From: Rhodobiaceae bacterium
Lineage (GTDB): Bacteria; Pseudomonadota; Alphaproteobacteria; Parvibaculales; Parvibaculaceae
NCBI GenBank assembly: GCA_027352645.1
Contig: DAIEIL010000021.1
Location: 1-23,130, forward strand
Length of the DNA stretch: 23,130 bases
Reading direction: 5' to 3'
A model generated the notes under the pieces. It saw nothing but the letters and a program-made list of their open reading frames with translations. It did no database searches and was not told the origin of the DNA. Both the position numbers and the translations under genes were made by a program. Of the stretch, positions 13,726 through 20,389 are shown in pieces. The stretch's first letter is position 1. Every line of letters starts with the position of its first letter.

Positions 13726-14097
13726 ATGACGGAAACGACCGCGGCTCCCAAAGCCAAGAAGACCACGAAGTCGAAGCCCACGGCCGCGTCGGCGAAAGCC
13801 GCTCCGAAGGCCGCCGCTGCCAAGAAGAAGACCCCGATCGAAGTCGCGTCGGGCATCATTACCGAACTCACCCGCACCAATTTCGAAGAGACCGTCGAGA
13901 CGGCCAAGGCCGTGATGAAGTCGGGCGACATCAAGGCCGCCGTCGAACTTCAGAACGAGCTCCTCCGCGCCGTCTTCAAGCGCAACATCGACGCCGCCCG
14001 CGAGATCAACGAGATCACCGTGTCGGCCGTGCGCGAAGCTGTTGCCCCCTATGCCGAGAAGTTCAACGACGCTTTCGAGAAGCTTCGCGCCGCGTAA
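13726..14097 (+). CDS. Phasin family protein with basic N-terminal tail
   Basis: The 123-residue product has a phasin-like helical domain (about 37-123: ASGIITELTRTNFEETVETA, then ELQNELLRAVFKRNIDAARE, then SAVREAVAPYAEKFNDAFEK), amphipathic and suited to coat polyhydroxyalkanoate granules. The first 36 residues are almost only Lys, Ala, Pro, Thr and Ser, resembling the histone-H1-like tail of PhaF-type phasins but placed at the N-terminus. GGAG lies eight bases before ATG 13726. The gene is a single unit with its own promoter, two palindromic operators and a terminator at 14144. Regulation by a PhaR-like repressor is likely but inferred. No PHA synthase is in the window, so a granule role rests on the family; phasin-like proteins also exist in species without PHA. 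Confidence 0.85.
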   Translation: MTETTAAPKAKKTTKSKPTAASAKAAPKAAAAKKKTPIEVASGIITELTRTNFEETVETAKAVMKSGDIKAAVELQNELLRAVFKRNIDAAREINEITVSAVREAVAPYAEKFNDAFEKLRAA

Positions 14098-14143
14098 TCC
14101 GCGCGAACCGCTCAAGTCCCTTTAGTAGTCCTGTTGCGTAAAG

Positions 14144-14178
14144 ACCCGGCGCTCGAAAGAGCGCCGGGTTTAGTTTTG
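14144..14178 (+). terminator. Intrinsic terminator of the phasin gene
   Basis: ACCCGGCGCTC (14144-14154) pairs perfectly with GAGCGCCGGGT (14159-14169) around a GAAA tetraloop, followed by TTTAGTTTT. It lies 47 bases after the phasin stop codon. This is a strong rho-independent terminator. Confidence 0.9.
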
Positions 14179-14248
14179 GCCGGGTGCTTTACCGGCGGCT
14201 AACCGATGATGCCTAGAGTTTCCGGTCCATAGGTGGGACGGGGACGGC

Positions 14249-15028
14249 ATGGACGGGTTCAGACGATCTGAGAAGTGGAAGGGCTCAGGACTGCTGGCGC
14301 TGATGGCGCTTATGCTGTCGGCCTGTGCGCAAAAGCCCGACCTCGGTCGCGAGGCGCCGACCGCCTTCGATCGGCTGGAGGAGAAGACGCTCACCTATCT
14401 GGGTGAGGGGAGCGAAGTCTCGCTGCCGCTCACCGCTGCGGAGCGCGACCTCCGCGCCATGTCGTCGGATTTCTCGACGGGAAGCCTCGCGCCGCGCAAG
14501 GGCGCCATCACGGCCATGACCGAGTGGATCGAGGATCAGGTTTCGACGCCTCCCCCTGCGAGCCTCGCCTATTACGAGGCTCTGTCCGACAGGCATCGCG
14601 CGAGCCCCGTTTCACTCGTCAATGCGCTGGGCGACGACATCGCGGTCGACAACGCGCGGATGGATATGATCGCGCCGGTCTGCGACGACGTGATCGCCGC
14701 CGATCGCTCGCGAGCGGATGAACTTCTCGGCGCCGCGCGCACACGTGCCGTCATCGACTATGAAGGGCCCGAGGCATTCGCCAGGGCGCAAGCCCGTATC
14801 GGCGAGAATGATGTCCTGATCGACAAGACCGTGAACGCGCTTGCATCGAGGCTTGTCGGCTATCGCGTCGCGCTGGCCCATGCGCGGCTCGATGCGCCGG
14901 TCGACGATCGGCTCAGCATGGTGGAGCAGGCTTTATCGGATATGGAGTCGCGTGTCGAAATCATGGCCGCGGGCGCTTTGCGCCACGCGGCCATCGTCGA
15001 TGCGTTGAAGACGAAGGCGGCTGGCTAG
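14249..15028 (+). CDS. Lipoprotein of unknown function
   Basis: The 259-residue product has a short basic n-region, a hydrophobic stretch (GLLALMALML) and a lipobox LSAC with C26 as the lipid attachment site. The residue after the cysteine is Ala, not Asp, so outer-membrane sorting would be expected if the E. coli rule applies. The mature protein is acidic and mainly helical (VSLVNALGDDIAVDNARMD; GENDVLIDKTVNALASRLVG) with one further cysteine (APVCDDV). I do not recognise a family. GGGGA about six bases before ATG 14249 supports the start. The stop TAG shares its bases with the stop of the convergent DUF934 gene (CTAG, 15025-15028). Confidence 0.75.
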   Translation: MDGFRRSEKWKGSGLLALMALMLSACAQKPDLGREAPTAFDRLEEKTLTYLGEGSEVSLPLTAAERDLRAMSSDFSTGSLAPRKGAITAMTEWIEDQVSTPPPASLAYYEALSDRHRASPVSLVNALGDDIAVDNARMDMIAPVCDDVIAADRSRADELLGAARTRAVIDYEGPEAFARAQARIGENDVLIDKTVNALASRLVGYRVALAHARLDAPVDDRLSMVEQALSDMESRVEIMAAGALRHAAIVDALKTKAAG

Positions 15029-15537
15029 CTGGCCTTCCGGGCCTGCGCGGCGAGGCGCTGGCGGAGAGACATCACGGGTTCCGCGCCATCGGTCGACGGC
15101 TGATAGGGATGCGTGAAGGTGCCGATGGATTCAGCGAAGATTTCCGGCGTGATCTCGTCGCGCACTTCGAGCGCGTCGAAGCCGCAACGGACCAGGAAAT
15201 AGAACTGGTCGCGCAGCACCGCGCCGACCGCCCGCACTTCGCCCTTGTAGTCGTAGCGTTCGCGCAGGAGACGCGCATAGGAAAAGGCGCGACCGTTGCG
15301 ATAGACCGGGAACTCCAGCGCGACGAGCGCGAGGCGGTCGAGATGTTCGGCGATGAGGCCCGGTTCTTCACCGCTCTTCAACTGCACGCCGACAGGCGTC
15401 CCGCGGGAAAGGAGCAGGTTCTGCTCTTTCTGCCAGCGTTGCAGACTGACGATGACCGCGCCTTCCGGTAGCGCCTCGTCATCGGCGACATGCTTCCATT
15501 CGTCCGCAACGAATTTGCCATTCTTAATGAGCTGCAT
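15025..15537 (-). CDS. DUF934 family protein, sulfite reductase-associated
   Basis: The 170-residue product starts MQLIKNGKFVADEWKH and contains EGAVIVSLQRWQKE, VALEFPVYRNGRAFSYARLLRERY and GEVRAVGAVLRDQFYFLVRCGFD, the conserved blocks of DUF934. This family is nearly always encoded just after cysI in alpha- and betaproteobacteria and is annotated as an oxidoreductase-like partner of sulfite reduction; its biochemical role is not established. I chose ATG 15535-15537, which overlaps the end of cysI by 14 bases, so translation is probably coupled. The frame continues to 15705 without family support. No cysH follows, unlike in many related clusters. The gene ends in a CTAG shared with the convergent lipoprotein gene. 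Confidence 0.88.
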   Translation of the reverse strand: MQLIKNGKFVADEWKHVADDEALPEGAVIVSLQRWQKEQNLLLSRGTPVGVQLKSGEEPGLIAEHLDRLALVALEFPVYRNGRAFSYARLLRERYDYKGEVRAVGAVLRDQFYFLVRCGFDALEVRDEITPEIFAESIGTFTHPYQPSTDGAEPVMSLRQRLAAQARKAS

Positions 15538-17182
15538 AGAGCTTCTCCTTGAAAGGCTGCACGCCGACCCGGCGATAGGTGTCGAGGAAGATTTCGCCGT
15601 CCTTGCGGATGTCGAGATAGGTTTTGACGATGGTGTCCACCGCGTCGACGATTTCGGCTTCGGTGAAGGCCGGGCCGACGATGTCGCCAACGGCGGCGGT
15701 CTCATCCGCCGCGCCGCCGATCGTCACCTGGTAATATTCGACGCCCTTCTTGTCGACGCCGAGAATGCCGATATGGCCGACGTGATGATGGCCGCAGGCA
15801 TTGATGCAGCCCGAGGTGTTGATGTGCAGCCGCCCAATCTCGTGCTGAAGTTTCAGGTCGGCAAAACGCTCGGAAATGCGCTCCGCGACTGAAATCGAAC
15901 GCGCATTGGCGAGGTTGCAATAGTCGAGGCCGGGGCAGGCGATCTGGTCGGTGATGAGGCCGACATTCGCCGTTGCGAGATCGGCGGCGGAAAGCGCCTG
16001 CCAAACCGCATAAAGATCCTTCTTGCGGACATGGGCGAGGCAGAGGTTCTGCTCATGCGCGACGCGGATTTCCGAGAAGGCATATTTCTCGGCGATGTCG
16101 GCGACGGCATCCATCTGGTCGGAGGTCGCGTCCCCCGGCGGCTTGCCGATGGGCTTCAGCGACACGTTGACGATGGCGTAGCCCGGCACGCGATGCGCGG
16201 TGACGTTCGCCCTCACCCAATCGGCAAAAGCCGGTTCGCGGGCGATGGCCGCGTCGAGTTCCGGCATCGCGTCGGGAAGCGTTTCGAAGGCGGGGGCCGC
16301 GAAATAGGCCTTGATGCGCTCGACTTCCGCGTCGGGAAGCTGAAGGGCGCCGCGCGCCTTCACGGCGGCGAACTCTTCCTCGACGAGCCTCTTCATTTCC
16401 TCGGTGCCGATCTCATGCACGAGGATCTTGATGCGCGCCTTGTAGGCGTTGTCGCGGCGGCCTTGCATGTTGTAGACGCGCAGCGTCGCTTCGAGATAGG
16501 CGAGCAGGTCTTCGCGGCGAATGAAATCGCCGATCTTCTTGCCGATGATGGGTGTGCGGCCGAGACCGCCGCCGACCCAGACTTCATAGCCGATCTCGCC
16601 GGCCGCGTTCTTCAGGATCTGGATGCCGATGTCATGCACCTTGATCGCGGCGCGGTCGTTCTTCGTCGCGCAGACGGCGATCTTGAACTTGCGCGGCAGG
16701 AACGAGAATTCCGGGTGGAAGGTCGACCACTGGCGGATGATCTCGCTGATGATGCGCGGATCTTCGACTTCATCCGACGCCGCGCACGCATAATGATCCG
16801 AGGTCACATTGCGGATGCAATTGCCGGAAGTCTGGATGCAATGCATTTCGACCGAGGCGAGCTCGTCGAGAAGGGCGGGAATGTCCTTCAGCGCGGGCCA
16901 GTTCAGCTGGAGGTTCTGGCGCGTCGTGAAGTGGCCATAGCCCTTGTCATATTTACGCGCGATGTCGGCGAGCTTGTGAAGCTGGCGCGAGGACAGCGTG
17001 CCATAGGGCACGGCAATGCGGAGCATATAGGCGTGAAGCTGCAGATAGACGCCGTTCATCAGGCGCAGCGGCTTGAACTCGTCTTCCGACAACTCGCCCG
17101 AAAGACGGCGCGCGACCTGACCGCGAAACTGCTCGACGCGTTCCGTCACCAGACGGTGGTCGAATTCATCATACCGATACAT
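15524..17182 (-). CDS. cysI: Nitrite/sulfite reductase hemoprotein (assimilatory sulfite reductase)
   Basis: The 552-residue product has the two-fold repeated siroheme reductase architecture: GYGHFTTRQNLQLNW (81-95) in the first half and the [4Fe-4S]-siroheme cysteines C416-x5-C422 and C459-x3-C463 (in ACPGLDYCNLA and NTSGCINACGHHHVGHIG). It reduces sulfite to sulfide with six electrons in the cytosol, in cysteine biosynthesis. Nitrite reductases share the fold, but the DUF2849 and DUF934 neighbours mark the sulfite form used in alphaproteobacteria. ATG 17180-17182 starts MYRYDEFDHRLV, as in relatives. It follows the DUF2849 gene by 18 bases and overlaps DUF934 by 14 bases, a compact operon. 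No CysJ-type flavoprotein is present, so the electron donor is unknown and is probably ferredoxin. Confidence 0.94.
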   Translation of the reverse strand: MYRYDEFDHRLVTERVEQFRGQVARRLSGELSEDEFKPLRLMNGVYLQLHAYMLRIAVPYGTLSSRQLHKLADIARKYDKGYGHFTTRQNLQLNWPALKDIPALLDELASVEMHCIQTSGNCIRNVTSDHYACAASDEVEDPRIISEIIRQWSTFHPEFSFLPRKFKIAVCATKNDRAAIKVHDIGIQILKNAAGEIGYEVWVGGGLGRTPIIGKKIGDFIRREDLLAYLEATLRVYNMQGRRDNAYKARIKILVHEIGTEEMKRLVEEEFAAVKARGALQLPDAEVERIKAYFAAPAFETLPDAMPELDAAIAREPAFADWVRANVTAHRVPGYAIVNVSLKPIGKPPGDATSDQMDAVADIAEKYAFSEIRVAHEQNLCLAHVRKKDLYAVWQALSAADLATANVGLITDQIACPGLDYCNLANARSISVAERISERFADLKLQHEIGRLHINTSGCINACGHHHVGHIGILGVDKKGVEYYQVTIGGAADETAAVGDIVGPAFTEAEIVDAVDTIVKTYLDIRKDGEIFLDTYRRVGVQPFKEKLYAAH

Positions 17183-17200
17183 GTGTTCTTCCTTGCGTTC

Positions 17201-17539
17201 TTACTCGTGAACGCCTGCGAGTTCCGCCTGCTTGCCGAGGTCGCGGCGCACCGTCGGGCCGGCCTGGCGGATGGTTTCGCGCACGCTCGATGCGCGGATG
17301 CCGTTGTCGGTCTTTTCGACTTCAAAGAGATAGACGTCGAGCACCAGATTGCCGGGCTCGAAGAACTGCTGGCCCCGGGCGAGGAGCGCCTCGCCGGCTT
17401 CCTTGCCCTCGGCAACTTCGGTGTGCTGCAGCGATTCCGACCAGCCGTTGTCGGCGGTCAGATAGACGACCACGCCGTCTGCGAGGCGGTTCGCCGTCAC
17501 GGCCTGAAATTGGGCGCCTTTGCGCGTGTGCTGGGCCAA
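17201..17539 (-). CDS. DUF2849 domain protein, first gene of the sulfite reductase operon
   Basis: The 112-residue product contains QAVTANRLADGVVVYLTADNG-type and LVLDVYLFEVE blocks found in DUF2849 proteins, which precede cysI in many alphaproteobacteria, often fused to or following a siroheme synthase gene. The C-terminus (ASSVRETIRQAGPTVRRDLG) is conserved too. Function is unknown; an auxiliary role in sulfite reduction is inferred from its constant position. The start is TTG 17537-17539 with AAGGAGG five bases upstream, a near-perfect ribosome site, and no ATG is available before the conserved region. No cysG is seen upstream here, as the next gene on that side belongs to an ABC importer. 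Confidence 0.87.
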   Translation of the reverse strand: MAQHTRKGAQFQAVTANRLADGVVVYLTADNGWSESLQHTEVAEGKEAGEALLARGQQFFEPGNLVLDVYLFEVEKTDNGIRASSVRETIRQAGPTVRRDLGKQAELAGVHE

Positions 17540-17617
17540 AGGGGCCTCCTTGATAGCTGAAAAACACCTTCACGGCGCAGCGGCAAGGGGCTTTCGGGCC
17601 TCTGCCGGATTGCCGGT

Positions 17618-17646
17618 AACATGGGGTTTTTCACAAAGCGCGTCAA
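17618..17646 (-). promoter_or_regulatory. Possible promoter of the DUF2849-cysI-DUF934 operon
   Basis: Reading the minus strand, TTGACG (17646-17641) is followed after 17 bases by CATGTT (17623-17618), a weak -10. An AT-rich stretch with AATAATAATCC (17660-17700) lies upstream. The start would be about 75-80 bases before the TTG codon. The -35 is good and the -10 poor, so confidence is low. The remaining bases to 17716 hold nothing else I can name. Confidence 0.3.
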
Positions 17647-17716
17647 CCGTGGTGTAGATAATAATAATCCACAGCCGTAGATTGTTTAATTATGTTCGGG
17701 CAAAGCGGTTCGGGGT

Positions 17717-18511
17717 TCAGCGCTCCCGCCGGATCGCGCTTTCGTGCCAGCGCTTTAGCAGAGAATGCTCAACCCAGGCGAGGCCGAAGAAGATGGTGAT
17801 GCCGAGCAAGGAGAGCAGCAGCAGGGCGGCGAACATCTTCGGAATGTCGAGCCGGTTTCCGGCCTCCACGATGCGCCAGGCAAGCCCCGTCGAGGTGCCG
17901 GAGCCGGCGGCGAATTCGGCGACGACCGTGCCGATGAGGGCGAGGCCGCCGGAGATCTTCATGCCCGCGAGCATGTAGGGCGTCGCCGAGGGGAGCTGCA
18001 ATTCGGTCAGGACCTGCCAGCGCGTCGCGCCATAAAGGCGGAAGAGGTCACGCAGATTATGGTCGGCGGAGAGCAGGCCGAGCGTCGTGTTCGAAAGGAT
18101 CGGGAAAAAGGCGACGATCCAGGCGAGGATCAGAAGCGCCAATTGCGTGTGGTCGAAGCCAACCCAGATCAGGATCAGCGGCGCGATGGCGATGATGGGC
18201 GTGACCTGCAGGATGACGGCATAAGGAAAGAGCGCCATTTCGATGGCGCGGCTTTGCGAGAAAAGCACCGCGAGGCCGACCCCGCCGACACAGGCGAGGA
18301 AGAAGGCCACAATGGTGATGCGCAGCGTGATCCAGAGCGAGCCCATCAGCGAGCCGAAGTTCTCGACGAGGCTTTGGGCGATGCGCGTGGGCGCCGGGAG
18401 CAGGAATTCGCGGATGCCAAAATAGCGCACCGAACCTTCCCAAAGAAGCAGAAAGGCGATGCCGACCGCGATCGGCACGACGATGCGGAGGAGGCGGGAG
18501 CTTTCGTTCAT
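17717..18511 (-). CDS. ABC transporter permease (nitrate/sulfonate/taurine type)
   Basis: The 264-residue product is a BPD_transp_1 permease with about six membrane segments: IVVPIAVGIAFLLLW near the N-terminus, then ITLRITIVAFFLACVGGVGLAVLF, IAIAPLILIWVGF, LALLILAWIVAFFPIL and a final FAALLLLSLLGITIFFGLA. The coupling-helix region RLYGATRWQVLTELQLPSATPYM contacts the ATPase. It forms the membrane channel of an importer with the two genes upstream. I chose ATG 18509-18511, which overlaps the ATPase stop (ATGA), over 18553. The type is that of SsuC/TauC/ThiX-like permeases; the substrate cannot be read from the sequence. Confidence 0.9.
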   Translation of the reverse strand: MNESSRLLRIVVPIAVGIAFLLLWEGSVRYFGIREFLLPAPTRIAQSLVENFGSLMGSLWITLRITIVAFFLACVGGVGLAVLFSQSRAIEMALFPYAVILQVTPIIAIAPLILIWVGFDHTQLALLILAWIVAFFPILSNTTLGLLSADHNLRDLFRLYGATRWQVLTELQLPSATPYMLAGMKISGGLALIGTVVAEFAAGSGTSTGLAWRIVEAGNRLDIPKMFAALLLLSLLGITIFFGLAWVEHSLLKRWHESAIRRER

Positions 18512-19269
18512 CCCTTCGCTCCCTCTCTCAAGGCTGCGGAGATCTTCGCGCATTGGCCGACGAACGCAGCCGACTCGCGGAAGGCGCGGCCGCGCGGCGA
18601 TGGCGCTTCGATGGCGATGTCCTGGAGGATGCGGCCCGGCCGCGCGCCCATGACGAGGACGCGTTCGGAGAGATAGACGCTTTCATAGACGCTGTGGGTC
18701 ACGAAAATGACGGTCCATTTCTGGCTCGCCCAGAGTTCGAGAAGATCGTCATCGAGTTTTTCGCGCGTGAATTCATCGAGAGCGGCGAAAGGCTCGTCCA
18801 TCAGCAGCACGGGCGGCTGGGTGACGAGGGCCCGGGCGATGGAGACGCGCATTTTCATGCCGCCCGAAAGTTCGCGCGGGAAGCTCTGCGCGAAATCGGA
18901 AAGGCCAACGCGGGACAGCGCCTCCATGATGCGCGGTTCGGCGTCCTTCTTCGCGATGCCCTTCAGCTTCAGTGGGAGGTAGATATTGTCGATGACGCGG
19001 GCCCAGGGCATGAGCGTCGCGTCCTGAAAGACGAAACCGATATCCGTCGGACGCTCGCCGCCTGCCGCAGGCCATGCGATGGCGCCCGCGCTCGGTTCGA
19101 TCAATCCGGCGATCATGCGCAGGAGCGTGGACTTGCCGCAGCCGGACGGTCCAACCAGCGAAACGAAGGAGCCGCGCTCGATCTTCGCATCGACGCCCGT
19201 GAGCGCGAGCGTGCCGCTGTCATAGGTCTTGGCGACGCCGGAAAGCTCGATGAGAGGCGCAGCGCTCAC
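18508..19269 (-). CDS. ABC transporter ATP-binding protein (SsuB/TauB/NrtD type)
   Basis: The 253-residue product has Walker A GPSGCGKST (40-48), the Q-loop in FVFQDATLMPW, the signature LSGGMKMRVSIARAL, Walker B VLLMDEPFAALDEFTRE and the H-loop FVTHSVYES. These are the usual motifs of importer ATPases in the sulfonate/taurine/nitrate/HMP group. It powers uptake at the cytosolic face with the adjacent permease. The start is GTG 19267-19269, overlapping the TGA of the binding-protein gene, and the stop overlaps the permease start, so the three genes are translationally linked. High confidence for the family, low for the substrate. Confidence 0.93.
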   Translation of the reverse strand: MSAAPLIELSGVAKTYDSGTLALTGVDAKIERGSFVSLVGPSGCGKSTLLRMIAGLIEPSAGAIAWPAAGGERPTDIGFVFQDATLMPWARVIDNIYLPLKLKGIAKKDAEPRIMEALSRVGLSDFAQSFPRELSGGMKMRVSIARALVTQPPVLLMDEPFAALDEFTREKLDDDLLELWASQKWTVIFVTHSVYESVYLSERVLVMGARPGRILQDIAIEAPSPRGRAFRESAAFVGQCAKISAALREGAKG

Positions 19270-20303
19270 TTGCTCGTCAGCTCTTTCTTCAGGTCGAGGC
19301 CTACGCCCTTGTTCACGAAGTCGAGCGTATAGGCGTTGTGGACGTTGAGGCCTTTCGCAAAGACGCCGGCGGCAGACATGCTGCTATAGAAATCCGACCA
19401 GCGCGCATCGGACATCGCGCCGATGCCCCTTTCCGCCGTCTCGCCGGAGTCGACGATGCCGTGCTCTTTCAACGTCGCGATGGCATGGGCGAGAAGGTCG
19501 TCGGTCATCTCCGCATTGTCTTTTTTGATGAGCGCATTGGCAGGCGAGGGATCGCCGTAAAGATAATCGACCCAACCCTTGATCGATGCGTCGACGAATT
19601 TCTGCACGATCTCCGGATGTTCGGCGATCAGCTTGTCGTTCGCCATGATGAAGGCCGCGTAGCCCGGATAGCCGTAATCGGAAAGCAGGAAGACCTGCGG
19701 CTTGAACTTGCCTTCCTTTTCGATCGTGTAAGGCTCAGAGGAAAGATAACCCTCCTGGATCGCCTTTTCGTCGGTGAGGAAGGGCGCAAGATTGAATGTG
19801 TATTTGCGGATCTGGTCGTCGGTGAAACCGAACTTCGCGCGGAGCCACGGCCAGAAGGACGAGATCGTCGCGTCGGCGACCATGATGGGCTTGCCCTTCA
19901 TGTCGGCGATGGACTTCACATCGTCGCGCGGATGGGCGATGAGGACCTGCGGGTCCTTCTGGAAGATTGCGGCGACAGCTTTCGAGCCGGCATTGGCGGC
20001 GACCACGTTCAGCGGAATGAAGCTGTTCGAGCCGATGCCGAACTGGACCGTATCGGTGGCGAGGAGTTGCGGGACGTTCACGCCGGGCCCGCCCTGCTGG
20101 ATCACGACGTCGAGACCCGCTTCCTTGTAATAGCCCTTGGCAAGCGCCTGATAGAAGCCGCCATGCTCGGCCTCCGCCTTCCAGTCGGTGGCGAAGACGA
20201 TATGCGCCGGGCCTTCGACCTTCGCGCCGGGCTTCAGCGCGAAAATTGCGCCGAGAACCAGAATGACGGCGGCAATGCCGCCGATGAGCAGATTGCGATT
20301 CAT
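19266..20303 (-). CDS. ABC transporter substrate-binding protein, NMT1/THI5-like
   Basis: The 345-residue product starts with a signal anchor or signal peptide (LLIGGIAAVILVLGAIFAL, about residues 5-23) and continues with the NMT1-like fold: ATDWKAEAEHGGFYQALAKG, YYKEAGLDVVI, LATDTVQFGIGS and KPIMVADATISSFWPWLRAK. The WKAEAEHGGFYQAL segment is the substrate-gripping part of thiamine-precursor-like binders, so HMP or another aromatic or amino compound is as possible as a sulfonate. I chose ATG 20301-20303 with GGGGGG six bases upstream. The upstream ATG at 20333 adds ten residues that do not look like a signal sequence. It is the first gene of a three-gene operon. No lipobox is visible. Substrate unknown. 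Confidence 0.88.
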   Translation of the reverse strand: MNRNLLIGGIAAVILVLGAIFALKPGAKVEGPAHIVFATDWKAEAEHGGFYQALAKGYYKEAGLDVVIQQGGPGVNVPQLLATDTVQFGIGSNSFIPLNVVAANAGSKAVAAIFQKDPQVLIAHPRDDVKSIADMKGKPIMVADATISSFWPWLRAKFGFTDDQIRKYTFNLAPFLTDEKAIQEGYLSSEPYTIEKEGKFKPQVFLLSDYGYPGYAAFIMANDKLIAEHPEIVQKFVDASIKGWVDYLYGDPSPANALIKKDNAEMTDDLLAHAIATLKEHGIVDSGETAERGIGAMSDARWSDFYSSMSAAGVFAKGLNVHNAYTLDFVNKGVGLDLKKELTSK

Positions 20304-20389
20304 GAAGGGCCCCCCGAGGACGCGGCTGTTCAAGTTGGCCGGATGGTATCAGCGCATTTTGAGGACGGCTACCGCTGGTGGAGCGGTTT

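Noticed and set aside
16031..17560. A 509-codon plus-strand frame opposite cysI
   Set aside because: Antisense shadow of cysI and DUF2849, both identified by catalytic or family motifs.
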